From positions 523,621 through 576,877 of the forward strand of contig NZ_KB849235.1 of NCBI RefSeq assembly GCF_000368045.1: a DNA stretch of 53,257 nucleotides. The letters run 5' to 3'. Each line of letters opens with the position of its first letter. The stretch's first letter is position 1. Positions 34,753 through 43,199 of this stretch are shown here, one piece after another. Both the position numbers and the translations under genes were made by a program. The notes under the pieces were generated by a model. The model saw nothing but the letters and a program-made list of their open reading frames with translations. It made no database searches and was not told the origin of the DNA. The stretch is from Acinetobacter johnsonii CIP 64.6. Its GTDB lineage: Bacteria; Pseudomonadota; Gammaproteobacteria; Pseudomonadales; Moraxellaceae.

Positions 34753-36174
34753 ATGTCACAAACAATTACCCTGTATGTCGATGGTGCTTGTCGTGGAAAC
34801 CCTGGTCTTGGGGGATGGGGCGCGTACATTATTACAGAAACTGAAGAACATAAACTGTGTGGCGGTGAAGACAACACCACCAATAACCGTATGGAACTCA
34901 CCGCGGCCATTGAAGGCATTCTTTTTTGCCCAACCGATGCGAAGTTGGTAGTCTGGACAGATTCAACCTATGTCAAACGTGGCATTACCGAGTGGATTAC
35001 GGGTTGGAAAAAGAAAAACTGGAAAGACGTTAAAAACCCAGATTTATGGAAAAAACTCGATGCAGCCTGCCAAGGCCGTGATATCGACTGGCACTGGGTC
35101 AAAGGCCATGCAGGTCACGAAGGTAATGAAATGGCAGATCAATTGGCAAACCTCGGTGCCGATCAAACACAGGCTCAACTTCGTCAGTCTAAAACAACGA
35201 CAACAGAACCATCCATAGATAAAAAAAAAGTTGAACCAGACTGGTTGTTAAACGACCCTTTTGGTTTGGGTTTCGATGACGAAGAAGTTGATAACAGCGA
35301 AGATTTAGCCGAAAGTGAAATACACGTTGCAGAACAAGAGCCAAGTTTAATGGCTGAACCAGAACTTGGCACAACGGTTGCTTCTACTGAACAAACGCCT
35401 GAAGTTGCGGCAAGTGTCGATTTAACACAACTCAAACAACATCCACAAATTGTGATTACTCCACGTAAGGTTGAGGTCTTTGGACCTCGACAGCTCATCC
35501 TCGATACAGAGACCACGGGTTTTTATTATCAAGATGGTGATCGCATTATTGAAGTTGGCGCGATTGAAATGGTCAATCGAAAGCTCACAGGCAGCTCGAT
35601 TCATATCTACATCAACCCAAAAAAACCTGTGGGCGATTCTGAAAATGTCCACGGGATCTCTGATGACTTTTTAAAAGATAAGCCGCTGTATCAAGAGATT
35701 GCAGACACTTTATTTGCCTATCTCAAAGGTGCGGAAATCATTGCGCATAATGCAAGCTTCGATATGAACTTCTTAGACATGGAGTTCAAGCGTGCAGGAT
35801 TTGTTGCGCTTTCTGAAGTTTGTGCAGTGACAGATACCCTCGCGATGGCAAAATCTAAGCATCCGGGGCAAAAAAACTCACTCGATGCCTTAGTTCGCCG
35901 TTACGAAATTCCACAGCGTGACCGTACCTTCCACGGGGCCTTACTGGATGCTGAAATTCTAGCCGACGTTTACTTGGCTATGACAGGTGGTCAGGTTTCC
36001 TTTGATATGGATGCCCTGTCACATAGTGAACAACAAAATGGGCAAAGTCAGCGTCAAACACTAGATATTGAACTGGCGGTAATTCACCCTTCAGCCGAAG
36101 AACTTGAAGCACATGAGACTTGGGTCAAACAATACCAAGAAAAACATGGCACACCCTGCCTTTTTGCCAAATAA
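34753..36174 (+). CDS. rnhA-dnaQ: Fused ribonuclease HI and DNA polymerase III epsilon (proofreading exonuclease)
   Basis: 473 aa from ATG 34753 with a GGAAG site. Residues 1-150 are RNase HI: VDGACRGNPG (Asp10), 'NRMELTAAIEG', 'WTDSTYVKRG', 'GHEGNEMADQLAN'. An acidic, poorly conserved linker of ~95 residues follows. Residues ~250-420 are a DEDDh exonuclease: 'LILDTETTGFYYQDGDRIIEVGAIE', 'AHNASFDMNFLDMEF', 'TFHGALLDAEILADVYL'. RNase HI removes RNA from RNA-DNA hybrids; epsilon proofreads in the replicative polymerase. In E. coli the two genes are separate and divergent neighbours. The C-terminus after 'FDMDALS' should hold the alpha-binding part. Confidence 0.94.
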   Translation: MSQTITLYVDGACRGNPGLGGWGAYIITETEEHKLCGGEDNTTNNRMELTAAIEGILFCPTDAKLVVWTDSTYVKRGITEWITGWKKKNWKDVKNPDLWKKLDAACQGRDIDWHWVKGHAGHEGNEMADQLANLGADQTQAQLRQSKTTTTEPSIDKKKVEPDWLLNDPFGLGFDDEEVDNSEDLAESEIHVAEQEPSLMAEPELGTTVASTEQTPEVAASVDLTQLKQHPQIVITPRKVEVFGPRQLILDTETTGFYYQDGDRIIEVGAIEMVNRKLTGSSIHIYINPKKPVGDSENVHGISDDFLKDKPLYQEIADTLFAYLKGAEIIAHNASFDMNFLDMEFKRAGFVALSEVCAVTDTLAMAKSKHPGQKNSLDALVRRYEIPQRDRTFHGALLDAEILADVYLAMTGGQVSFDMDALSHSEQQNGQSQRQTLDIELAVIHPSAEELEAHETWVKQYQEKHGTPCLFAK

Positions 36175-36300
36175 ATTCTAAAGTTTTTGTTAACTTTTGT
36201 ATTACAAGATTTTTCAGTTAGGCTATAGTGATGAACAAGTTGCTATGCCTTCTTTGGGCCGCATATAAACACGATAAAACACTAGGATAGGTGCAGATCA

Positions 36301-37944
36301 ATGTCTTACCAAACCTCTATTCATTTTGATCCAACGGCGCTGCTGATAATAAAAAATGAAGTGGATAACTCCATTAAGCTGGTTGAATCAGCTGTGAGCA
36401 CCTTAGCAGAAGATCAGACTTTACCTTTTGGGATTGACGATGCATTAAACCAATTTGAGCAATGTGCTCAAGTGCTTGCATTGATTGATATGTCGAGCTT
36501 GGCCAAAATTGCTGAATATTCCGCAGAGCTTATGCGCAAGATCATGGGGAATCCTGCACAGATTAATACGCAAGATGTGATTGCTCTCAGCGAAGGCACG
36601 ACCATGCTGAAGCGCTATATTGAATTCATTTGTTTAAGAGAAGTGAAAATTCCACAGTTTTTACTCGATACCTTAAACCGTCTTGAAATTGCATTAGCAA
36701 AGCCTTTAACGCAAGAAGGTCAGCACATCGAGTCATTACTAGACTGTATCACCCCAGATTTCAGCCTCCCTCAAGCACCAAGTCTTGAAAAATCTCAATA
36801 TGTTCATCGCCTGTACAAGCTGTCTTTAAGTCAAATGCTGAAACAAGAAGAAAGCGAACTTGATTTACAAGCAATGAAATTGGTGGGCACTTATTTAGCA
36901 GGTCTAGCAGAACAAACACCGAGTAAACAGTATTGGAACTTGGTCTATGTTGCACTCAATCAAATTGAACAATTGCTCATTAATGAACCACGTTTACGCA
37001 CTCTGATTAGCATCGAACGTAACATTGCACAGTTCTTTACTGCACCTGAACGTTTCAAAGCCAGCCTCACCGATCTTGCCAACATTCTCAGCCTATGTAT
37101 CAGCCAAGAAGACGAAGTTTCTCAACACATCCGTGGCAAACTCAATATTGGCGATGACTTACTCACAGATACGCAGCTGCAAGTTTTCAGTCGTCATCTG
37201 TATGGCCCAGATTTCGACACGATGCATACCATTAGTGATTTGGTAACCACCGAAATGTCGCAAATCCGCAATGACATTGAGTACAACTACCAAAACATGA
37301 CCCCTGAAAAGACCCAAGAGCTCCAAGCAAAACTGGTCGATTTGGCGAACATTTTCAAAGTATTGAACTTAAATGAAGCGCATAATGACTTAAACCGTCA
37401 AGCAGCATCACTTAGTCAACCAGATATGCTGAAAGATGAAGGTTTTGCGCAGCAGTTGATGAACGTGATCTTGTCGGCAATGAACTCGATTGGCGTGTTA
37501 GAACGTCACCATACTTCAAGCCGCCTACAGCTGCGTGTCAACAACATGAATATTTCACTAGACCGTTTAGATGAAGCCCATGCTGCTTTATTGACTGAGG
37601 CTAAAACGTCTATTGACTTAAGTAGTCAAGCTTTGGCGCAATATCAGGAAGAGCAAGATTTAGCTACACTTGAGAACACCCCTGCACAACTACGTGAAGT
37701 TGCTGGCGCAATGCTGTTCTTAGGCGCTGAAAATGGTCAAACTGCTCTGAATCTTTCAGCAGATTTTGTGCAACAACAAATCACGGCTGAAACTGCGCTC
37801 ACTGCTGCTCAGGTGAATCATGTGCTTGACGCTCTTGCAAGTGCAGATATGCTGATTGATAACTTAAAAAACAAACAGCCTGTATTACATAGTATGTTTG
37901 ATGTAGCATTGGACAGTAGCCAAAAACTAAAGACTGTTGCCTAA
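36301..37944 (+). CDS. fimL: FimL-like protein (homologue of the ChpA N-terminal region, type IV pilus/cAMP signalling)
   Basis: 547 aa, soluble, rich in helices, no signal or membrane segment. The pattern 'ALNQFEQCAQVLALIDMSSLAKIAEYSAELMRKI' near 55-85 resembles the Hpt-like start of ChpA/FimL proteins, and length fits Pseudomonas FimL (~556 aa). The Hpt modules appear to lack the phospho-accepting His. FimL in Pseudomonas supports twitching and cAMP signalling through the Chp system. The identification is by recalled similarity, hence moderate confidence. Its stop codon overlaps the nudC start (TAATG), so both are probably translated from one mRNA. Confidence 0.6.
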   Translation: MSYQTSIHFDPTALLIIKNEVDNSIKLVESAVSTLAEDQTLPFGIDDALNQFEQCAQVLALIDMSSLAKIAEYSAELMRKIMGNPAQINTQDVIALSEGTTMLKRYIEFICLREVKIPQFLLDTLNRLEIALAKPLTQEGQHIESLLDCITPDFSLPQAPSLEKSQYVHRLYKLSLSQMLKQEESELDLQAMKLVGTYLAGLAEQTPSKQYWNLVYVALNQIEQLLINEPRLRTLISIERNIAQFFTAPERFKASLTDLANILSLCISQEDEVSQHIRGKLNIGDDLLTDTQLQVFSRHLYGPDFDTMHTISDLVTTEMSQIRNDIEYNYQNMTPEKTQELQAKLVDLANIFKVLNLNEAHNDLNRQAASLSQPDMLKDEGFAQQLMNVILSAMNSIGVLERHHTSSRLQLRVNNMNISLDRLDEAHAALLTEAKTSIDLSSQALAQYQEEQDLATLENTPAQLREVAGAMLFLGAENGQTALNLSADFVQQQITAETALTAAQVNHVLDALASADMLIDNLKNKQPVLHSMFDVALDSSQKLKTVA

Positions 37945-38720
37945 TGTCAGAACTTTCACTTGCTTATATTTTCCACCAACAACAATTGTTGGTGGACCAT
38001 AACTTTCAATTGCCTCGTGTAGAAAAGCTAGCAAGTGATTTAAGTTTTCACTCGGGTGATCAAGTGATTGCCCGAGACCTGCTAGACAATGAGCCGATTC
38101 CTGAAGGCTTAGAACTCATCCCAATTCGCCAGTTGCTTCCACTCTGGAGCACCAAACAATTTGAACAGGCCAGCCGAGCTATTCAACTGCTAGAATGGCG
38201 TCGTAATCATAAATTTTGTAGTCATTGCGGCCATGCCACAGAAGCACATGCCAGCGAATATGCCATGATCTGTCCTGCCTGCGGTTATCATCAGTATCCA
38301 CGAGTACAACCCTGTGTCATCACCGTCATTACACGAGGTGAAGATGAAATTCTGTTGGCAAAAAATGCACGTAATACCCGTAGCAATATGTATGGTTTGA
38401 TTGCAGGCTTTGTTGAAGTCGGTGAAACTTTAGAAGAAGCGGTACGCCGCGAAACCTTGGAAGAAGTCGGCATTCAAGTCAAAAATGTTCAATACTTGGC
38501 GAGTCAGCCTTGGCCTTTTCCAAGTAACTTAATGATTGCATTTAAAGCAGAATACGCATCGGGTGAGCTTTGCTTACAAGAAGACGAAATCAGCGATGCT
38601 CAATTCTTTAAGTTTGATCAATTGCCAGAAATTCCGTTCAAAGGCAGCATTGCACATGCCATGATCATGCATGCGACAGAAGGCACAACAGTCGCAGATG
38701 ATACACGTGAGTGGCTCTAA
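37944..38720 (+). CDS. nudC: NAD(+) diphosphatase / RNA de-NADding Nudix hydrolase
   Basis: 258 aa, against 257 in E. coli NudC. It has a four-Cys zinc ribbon (FCSHCGHA ... MICPACGYHQYPR), the Nudix box from GFVEVGETLEEA to RETLEEVGI, and the NADH-family motif SQPWPFPSNLM. It splits NAD(H) to NMN(H) and AMP and removes NAD caps from RNA. It starts inside the stop of the FimL-like gene. Convergent with an esterase gene 42 nt away with no visible terminator. Confidence 0.95.
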   Translation: MSELSLAYIFHQQQLLVDHNFQLPRVEKLASDLSFHSGDQVIARDLLDNEPIPEGLELIPIRQLLPLWSTKQFEQASRAIQLLEWRRNHKFCSHCGHATEAHASEYAMICPACGYHQYPRVQPCVITVITRGEDEILLAKNARNTRSNMYGLIAGFVEVGETLEEAVRRETLEEVGIQVKNVQYLASQPWPFPSNLMIAFKAEYASGELCLQEDEISDAQFFKFDQLPEIPFKGSIAHAMIMHATEGTTVADDTREWL

Positions 38721-38762
38721 GCTCACTCACCATCTCTACAACAAATACACGTTAAATGCCAA

Positions 38763-39647
38763 TTAGTGCTTAAGCGCATCCTCAAGCGCCTGCATAATTT
38801 TTTGCTTGGTCGTGAAGTAACGACTAAACAAACTCGATACTGAACCAATCATTGAAATATGACCGATACGCGGCACTGTCCAAAGTTGACTGTAGTTGCC
38901 TTTCTCTTTCAGCCTACGATCCAAATCAACAGCATTGCTTAACCCAACAACATCATCATTCTCTGCAACCAACAAATAATGTTTAACCGTATTTGACTCG
39001 ACGAAATAATACGGCATCACTTCCTGATAGGGTCTGTTCTGATCAAAAGCATCTGCACAAATTGGATCGCCTTTATAGTCGAAATGATAAGGCCCTGCCA
39101 AACCAATAATGGCGCTAATTTGACTACGGCATTGTATTTCATACGGTTTCGGATGATAGAGCGCAGACATCACATTAAACGCGCCCGCAGAATGCCCCAT
39201 CAACACCACTTTTTCAGTCGAAATTTGATATTTAAGCTGATGCACATTGAGATAATTTAAAGCCAAGCTGAGATCATCAATAGAGGCAGGAAAAATATGC
39301 TCAGGCGCCAAGTGATAGTTAATCACCGCCACATCAAAGCCTTCTTTGGCAAAGGCTTCTCCAATAAAACGATAATCTTTTTTATCGCCATGCATCCATG
39401 CACCGCCATGTACAAATACAATCAGAGGACGGTGTTCACGCGGTGTTTGTGTACGAAACAAATCTAAACGATGTCGCGCACGTAACCCATAGGCTACATT
39501 TTCTTGGACTGAATAACCCTTACGCGGTGTTAAACGGTTTAAGGCATAACTACCGACATCATAAATACGAAAGTCACGATAGAGTAATCTTGCATACTCT
39601 ACCGAACGATTCAGTCTTTGAACAAAAGGATGAAGCTTATTGAACAT
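38763..39647 (-). CDS. Alpha/beta hydrolase, HSL-type esterase
   Basis: 294 aa from the ATG at 39647; a TTG at 39659 is the other choice. It shows the oxyanion motif FVHGGAWMHGDKKDYRFIG, 'HLAPEHIFPASIDD', the nucleophile elbow LMGHSAGAFN (Ser), the acid region 'VAENDDVVG', and the late His in 'RIGHISMIG'. Hormone-sensitive-lipase-like carboxylesterases act on short acyl esters. The N-terminal residues before HGG are longer than in some relatives. It overlaps the end of dolP, so translation is probably coupled; substrate unknown. Confidence 0.82.
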   Translation of the reverse strand: MFNKLHPFVQRLNRSVEYARLLYRDFRIYDVGSYALNRLTPRKGYSVQENVAYGLRARHRLDLFRTQTPREHRPLIVFVHGGAWMHGDKKDYRFIGEAFAKEGFDVAVINYHLAPEHIFPASIDDLSLALNYLNVHQLKYQISTEKVVLMGHSAGAFNVMSALYHPKPYEIQCRSQISAIIGLAGPYHFDYKGDPICADAFDQNRPYQEVMPYYFVESNTVKHYLLVAENDDVVGLSNAVDLDRRLKEKGNYSQLWTVPRIGHISMIGSVSSLFSRYFTTKQKIMQALEDALKH

Positions 39648-40320
39648 TATTTGGCTCAACTTGGTCTGGGTCTATCGCAACAGGCGTTTGCTCTGTCGGT
39701 GTTGAATTGATCATTGGTGACGCAAATGCACTGGTCGTTTGCGACTGTTGATCTATATTATCCACCAGTGTGATAATTTTAGTCACATTCCCCACTTGCT
39801 GTAACACTTGGTTTAAATCGGTAATTTCAGCACCATTTAAACGTCCCATCACATATAACACGCCATCTTCGGTGTGAATACGCACTTTCGCATCTGAAAC
39901 AACAGCAGCTTTCATGATCAAGCCACGTGTATTTGCCGTAACTGAGGTGTCTTGCATGATGGTGCTATAACTAATTTGATTTCCAACTGTAATGTAGTTA
40001 TGCACGGTTTTGACATCCGACATCGCACGTACATTGTCTTCAGCTAACTGACGTAAGTGTTGATCAGGTACTTGTCCTGTTAATAAGACATTCCCATGAA
40101 AACTTTCGATATTGACACGTGACTGTTTAAAACGACTGTCCAATTTATATAAGTTAATTTTTGCAGTACGCTCAATTGAAGAGTCAATAAAGACCTGCCC
40201 TAATGAACGTGCACCGCTTTCTGTTCCTACAGCGGCTGTTCCTGTCCCACCCGAAATGAAACTTGCACATCCAGATAAACTTGCGACGCATAATACGGTC
40301 ATTGCAATACGATTGAACAC
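39637..40320 (-). CDS. dolP: BON-domain outer-membrane lipoprotein
   Basis: 227 aa, GTG start. The lipoprotein signal ends SLSGC (Cys ~18). Two BON domains follow: 'VNIESFHGNVLLTGQVPDQHLRQLAEDNVRAMSDVKTVHNYI' region and 'VRIHTEDGVLYVMGRLNGAEITDLNQVL' region. A Pro/Thr/Gln-rich C-terminal tail of ~30 residues is longer than in E. coli DolP (191 aa). DolP sits at the inner face of the outer membrane, binds anionic lipid and supports envelope integrity. Neighbour yraN and nearby rsmI match the enterobacterial rsmI-lpoA-yraN-diaA-dolP cluster without lpoA and diaA. Confidence 0.88.
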   Translation of the reverse strand: MFNRIAMTVLCVASLSGCASFISGGTGTAAVGTESGARSLGQVFIDSSIERTAKINLYKLDSRFKQSRVNIESFHGNVLLTGQVPDQHLRQLAEDNVRAMSDVKTVHNYITVGNQISYSTIMQDTSVTANTRGLIMKAAVVSDAKVRIHTEDGVLYVMGRLNGAEITDLNQVLQQVGNVTKIITLVDNIDQQSQTTSAFASPMINSTPTEQTPVAIDPDQVEPNNVQ

Positions 40321-40380
40321 TCAGCAAGACTCCTCAACTTTTCAAACTATTTTAATTCAGCATTTCAGCTTTGATTTTGT

Positions 40381-40788
40381 TCAAAGATTAATAAAGTCTT
40401 GATCAAAAGTAAAAGCATTTTCTATCCATTGCTGATCATAAGTGAATTTTGAAAAATCTTGCTGTATGGTTTTTGCAATTTCTTTAAAAAAATCAAAACA
40501 AATCACATCAAAGCGGCAATAATATTGCTGGAAATGTGGATGATCTTGTAAAAATAACATGGCCGTTTTTGCTATTTTGCGTTGTTTTGAATAGGAAATT
40601 GTTTCAATAGCCTGCGCAAAACGCGTTTTTGAGCGTGCTTTGACCTCAACAAAAACCAATTCCTGCCCTTTTTGTACAATCAGATCAATTTCGCCAAAGC
40701 GCGAGTGATAATTGGACCGTACATGAACATACCCCTGTTCTTCTAGCACACTCAAAGCTTGTTGCTCTGCCCATTGTCCCAGCTTCAT
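40381..40788 (-). CDS. yraN: YraN family (UPF0102) endonuclease-like protein
   Basis: 135 aa from ATG 40788, with GGGGGAAG eight nt upstream. Restriction-endonuclease-fold motifs are 'GQWAEQQALSVLEEQGY', 'NYHSRFGEIDLIVQKGQELVFVEVKARSKTRFAQA' (the E-x-D ... EVK core) and 'SYSKQRKIAKTA'. Family role is unproven; a Holliday-junction-resolvase-like nuclease is the usual prediction. Genome neighbours dolP (60 nt downstream) and rsmI (divergent) are standard for the family. Confidence 0.9.
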   Translation of the reverse strand: MKLGQWAEQQALSVLEEQGYVHVRSNYHSRFGEIDLIVQKGQELVFVEVKARSKTRFAQAIETISYSKQRKIAKTAMLFLQDHPHFQQYYCRFDVICFDFFKEIAKTIQQDFSKFTYDQQWIENAFTFDQDFINL

Positions 40789-41120
40789 CTCTTTATCTTC
40801 CCCCACTTCTTTTTATTTTTTAATCAGTGCATTTTGAAAAGCTCAATTTCGATCAAAAATCTCACGTCTTGATGTTTAAAACCACTGCTGTGAATCTCTC
40901 AAGCCAACCATTTCATTTCATTCCGTGTTTTAAAGCTTTCTTGGCGTTTAGATTTCAATCGAATGTCTTCCCGACTCCTGCAAATGCATCGCCGACAACA
41001 TTCTAGCTCACGCCACGACGGACAATTCAGGTAGAATGCTTATCGCGGTATCGGTTGAATGTACCAAAGCACACGACTCACCCCCCATCCTTTTATTATT
41101 TTGCAGCGCGGAGAAAACCC
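40789..41120. other. Divergent intergenic region between yraN and rsmI
   Basis: About 330 bp. It should contain both promoters; a TAGAAT (41033-41038) is a possible -10 toward rsmI but no good -35 is paired with it. I looked for RNase P RNA, which lies beside rsmI in pseudomonads, and did not find it. No other structure seen. Confidence 0.4.
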
Positions 41121-41966
41121 ATGAGTGCCCAGTTATTTGTAGTCGCAACCCCTATTGGGCACTTAGATGACATGACTTACCGCGCAATTGATGTACTAAA
41201 ATCAGTCAAAATCATTGCTGCTGAGGATACACGAACTTCAGCACAATTACTGAAACACTTTAATATTCAAACTCCACTTACTGCATGCCATGATCATAAT
41301 GAAAGCAACAAAATTGACATCCTTATTCAGCGTTTGTTGAAAGGTGAAGATATGGCGCTTATCAGTGATGCAGGAACGCCTCTTATCAGTGATCCAGGTT
41401 TTAAATTGGTTCGTGCAGCACAAGAGCATAATATCCGCGTAATCCCTGTTCCTGGCGCTTGTGCTGCCATTGCCGCTTTAAGCTCAGTGGGCTTACCAAG
41501 TGATCGTTTCAGCTTTGAAGGTTTTTTGTCTTCTAAACAAACCCAACGACTGGCAAGTCTGGAAAAACTTAAAGACGAAACGCAAACCCTAATTTTTTAT
41601 GAAGCACCACATCGTATTGTAGATAGTGTCAGTGACATGGCCAAAGTCTTTGGTGCTGACCGCCCTGTCGGTTTTGCCCGTGAAATTACCAAAACCTTTG
41701 AAACCATCAAGAAGATGACTTTAGGTGAGTTGGTTGAATTTATTGCAAACGATCATCATCAACAAAAAGGTGAAATTGTGCTGGTTGTCGGTGGTGCGAC
41801 CACTGAAAAAGATATCGCGCAAGAAAAACTCGACCAGCTTTTAACACGTCTCTTACAAGATTTGTCAGTGAAAGCTGCATCACAGTTAGCGGCTGATTTG
41901 ACCGGCATTAAAAAGAAAATTGCTTACCAACGTGCTTTAGAATTAACACAAGATCAGGCTGAATAG
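41121..41966 (+). CDS. rsmI: 16S rRNA (cytidine1402-2'-O)-methyltransferase
   Basis: 281 aa from ATG 41121, with GGAG seven nt before; the frame is open to 41055 but that extension has no family similarity. SAM-binding tetrapyrrole-methylase fold: 'LFVVATPIGHLDDMTYRAIDVL', 'IAAEDTRTSAQLLKHF', 'ALISDAGTPLISDPGFKLVRAA', 'VPVPG... PSDRFSFEGFL', 'YEAPHRI'. It methylates the ribose of C1402 in the ribosomal P site. Divergent from yraN; followed by hairpins at 42020-42094. Confidence 0.95.
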   Translation: MSAQLFVVATPIGHLDDMTYRAIDVLKSVKIIAAEDTRTSAQLLKHFNIQTPLTACHDHNESNKIDILIQRLLKGEDMALISDAGTPLISDPGFKLVRAAQEHNIRVIPVPGACAAIAALSSVGLPSDRFSFEGFLSSKQTQRLASLEKLKDETQTLIFYEAPHRIVDSVSDMAKVFGADRPVGFAREITKTFETIKKMTLGELVEFIANDHHQQKGEIVLVVGGATTEKDIAQEKLDQLLTRLLQDLSVKAASQLAADLTGIKKKIAYQRALELTQDQAE

Positions 41967-42006
41967 GCTTCGATAGCTTAGAATAAAAGTATTGTTTTTA
42001 TTGTGA

Positions 42007-42061
42007 ATAAAAAAAATAAAGAGCAACAGACGTAAGTGCTTTGGTCTTTCTCTGCTGCTCT
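42007..42061 (-). terminator. Terminator of the LysR gene, possibly shared with rsmI
   Basis: On the minus strand AGAGCAGCAGA and TCTGTTGCTCT pair (one G-T pair) around a long loop and are followed by TTATTTTTTTTATT. Confidence 0.7.
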
Positions 42062-42065
42062 CCAT

Positions 42066-42094
42066 GTTAAGCGGTTCCATGCGAACCGCTTAAC
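42066..42094. repeat. Perfect 11-bp inverted repeat downstream of rsmI
   Basis: GTTAAGCGGTT (42066-42076) and AACCGCTTAAC (42084-42094) around a 7-nt loop. It has no T-run; it may help transcript ending or be a small repeat. Confidence 0.6.
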
Positions 42095-42174
42095 TCAAAT
42101 TATGTAGTTATATCATTTAAAATTTATAAGCATGTGTATGGGTTGACTGATCGCCAGTTACAATCTCTATCGAA

Positions 42175-43104
42175 TTAGCTTACTTCTTGGTAAATACGAC
42201 CGCCGGGTAGTTGGCAAAAGTATTGTTTCAAGGCATCCAGACAACGATGGATCTTCATCGGCTGTTGTTCATGCTTTGAAATGATGGCATATAGCGTAAA
42301 GTTAGGGAGCTTCCACTCTGGAAGAACTTCCACTAAAGAACCGTTAACCAATTCTTTTTGCACATCCAAATATAAAATACGTGCAACTCCATGCCCATGT
42401 TGGCATAAAGTCTTTGTTACTAAAATATTATTACTGGCTACTCTTGATTTCATCTCAAGTTTAACTGCATCACCTGTCACCACATTTTTAAAATCAAAAT
42501 CATGATTGTTCTTCATAATCGTGATCGGAATAAGATCATGATTTTTCAAATCTTCAGGTCGTGAAATTGGTGCAGACTGATTCAAATAGCTCGGTGAAGC
42601 AACCAAAATCTGTTCCACGCGCGCCAATGGCACGACATGTACGCTTTGATCGTCAACCGTTGGACTCATTCTTAACGCAATATCAATTCGCCCATTCATC
42701 AAATCCACATAATGATTATCTGCTTCAATATGAATAGATAATCCGCGATGTGCAGACATCCAATGCGACAAAGCAGGAATCACATGATTGGCACCTAACT
42801 CTGGCGTAGTGGCTATTCGCAGCTCACCCACGAGATCATCGCGCAATTCATTGATACGTATTTTGCCACGTTCAGCAGCGGCGAGCATTTCTTGACAGCT
42901 GTGGAAAAAAGCCTGGCCTGCTTCAGTTAAATTCAACTTTCTTGTCGAGCGATGTAAAAGAACAACTTCCATCTCTTGCTCTAAAGAACGAATTTGCTGA
43001 CTCACAGCACTTGTAGTGATGCCTAACTCACGCGCGGCACCACTAAATGAACTCTTTTCGACAACACAAGCAAAAACACCCATTGCCCGTAGTTGATCTA
43101 ACAT
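42175..43104 (-). CDS. LysR-family transcriptional regulator
   Basis: 309 aa from ATG 43104 (MLDQLRAMGVFACVVEKSSF), preceded by AGAGAG; an in-frame upstream ATG adds eleven residues. N-terminal HTH 'SFSGAARELGITTSAVSQQIRSLEQEM', then an effector domain ('GELRIATTPELGANHVIPAL', 'GRIDIALRMSPTVDDQSVHV'). It belongs to the CrgA/DhcR-type subgroup with 'RxSTRKLNLTEAGQAFF'. Such regulators often control the neighbouring or a distant oxidative or aromatic gene; no target is evident. It stands alone between terminators and nlpD. Confidence 0.88.
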   Translation of the reverse strand: MLDQLRAMGVFACVVEKSSFSGAARELGITTSAVSQQIRSLEQEMEVVLLHRSTRKLNLTEAGQAFFHSCQEMLAAAERGKIRINELRDDLVGELRIATTPELGANHVIPALSHWMSAHRGLSIHIEADNHYVDLMNGRIDIALRMSPTVDDQSVHVVPLARVEQILVASPSYLNQSAPISRPEDLKNHDLIPITIMKNNHDFDFKNVVTGDAVKLEMKSRVASNNILVTKTLCQHGHGVARILYLDVQKELVNGSLVEVLPEWKLPNFTLYAIISKHEQQPMKIHRCLDALKQYFCQLPGGRIYQEVS

Positions 43105-43199
43105 AAAATTCTCTCTGGATTCATGAGAAGTTTTCATCTATTTGATAAAAACAACTCATTGTATTATACGGTGAATTTTTTGCGTTGCATCCAGATTTT

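Noticed and set aside
34650..34919. 89-codon ORF antisense to the rnhA part
   Set aside because: It lies opposite the highly conserved RNase HI domain with no independent support.
40807..41120. RNase P RNA gene (rnpB) next to rsmI, as in pseudomonads
   Set aside because: None of the conserved rnpB core sequences was found and the gap is too short.
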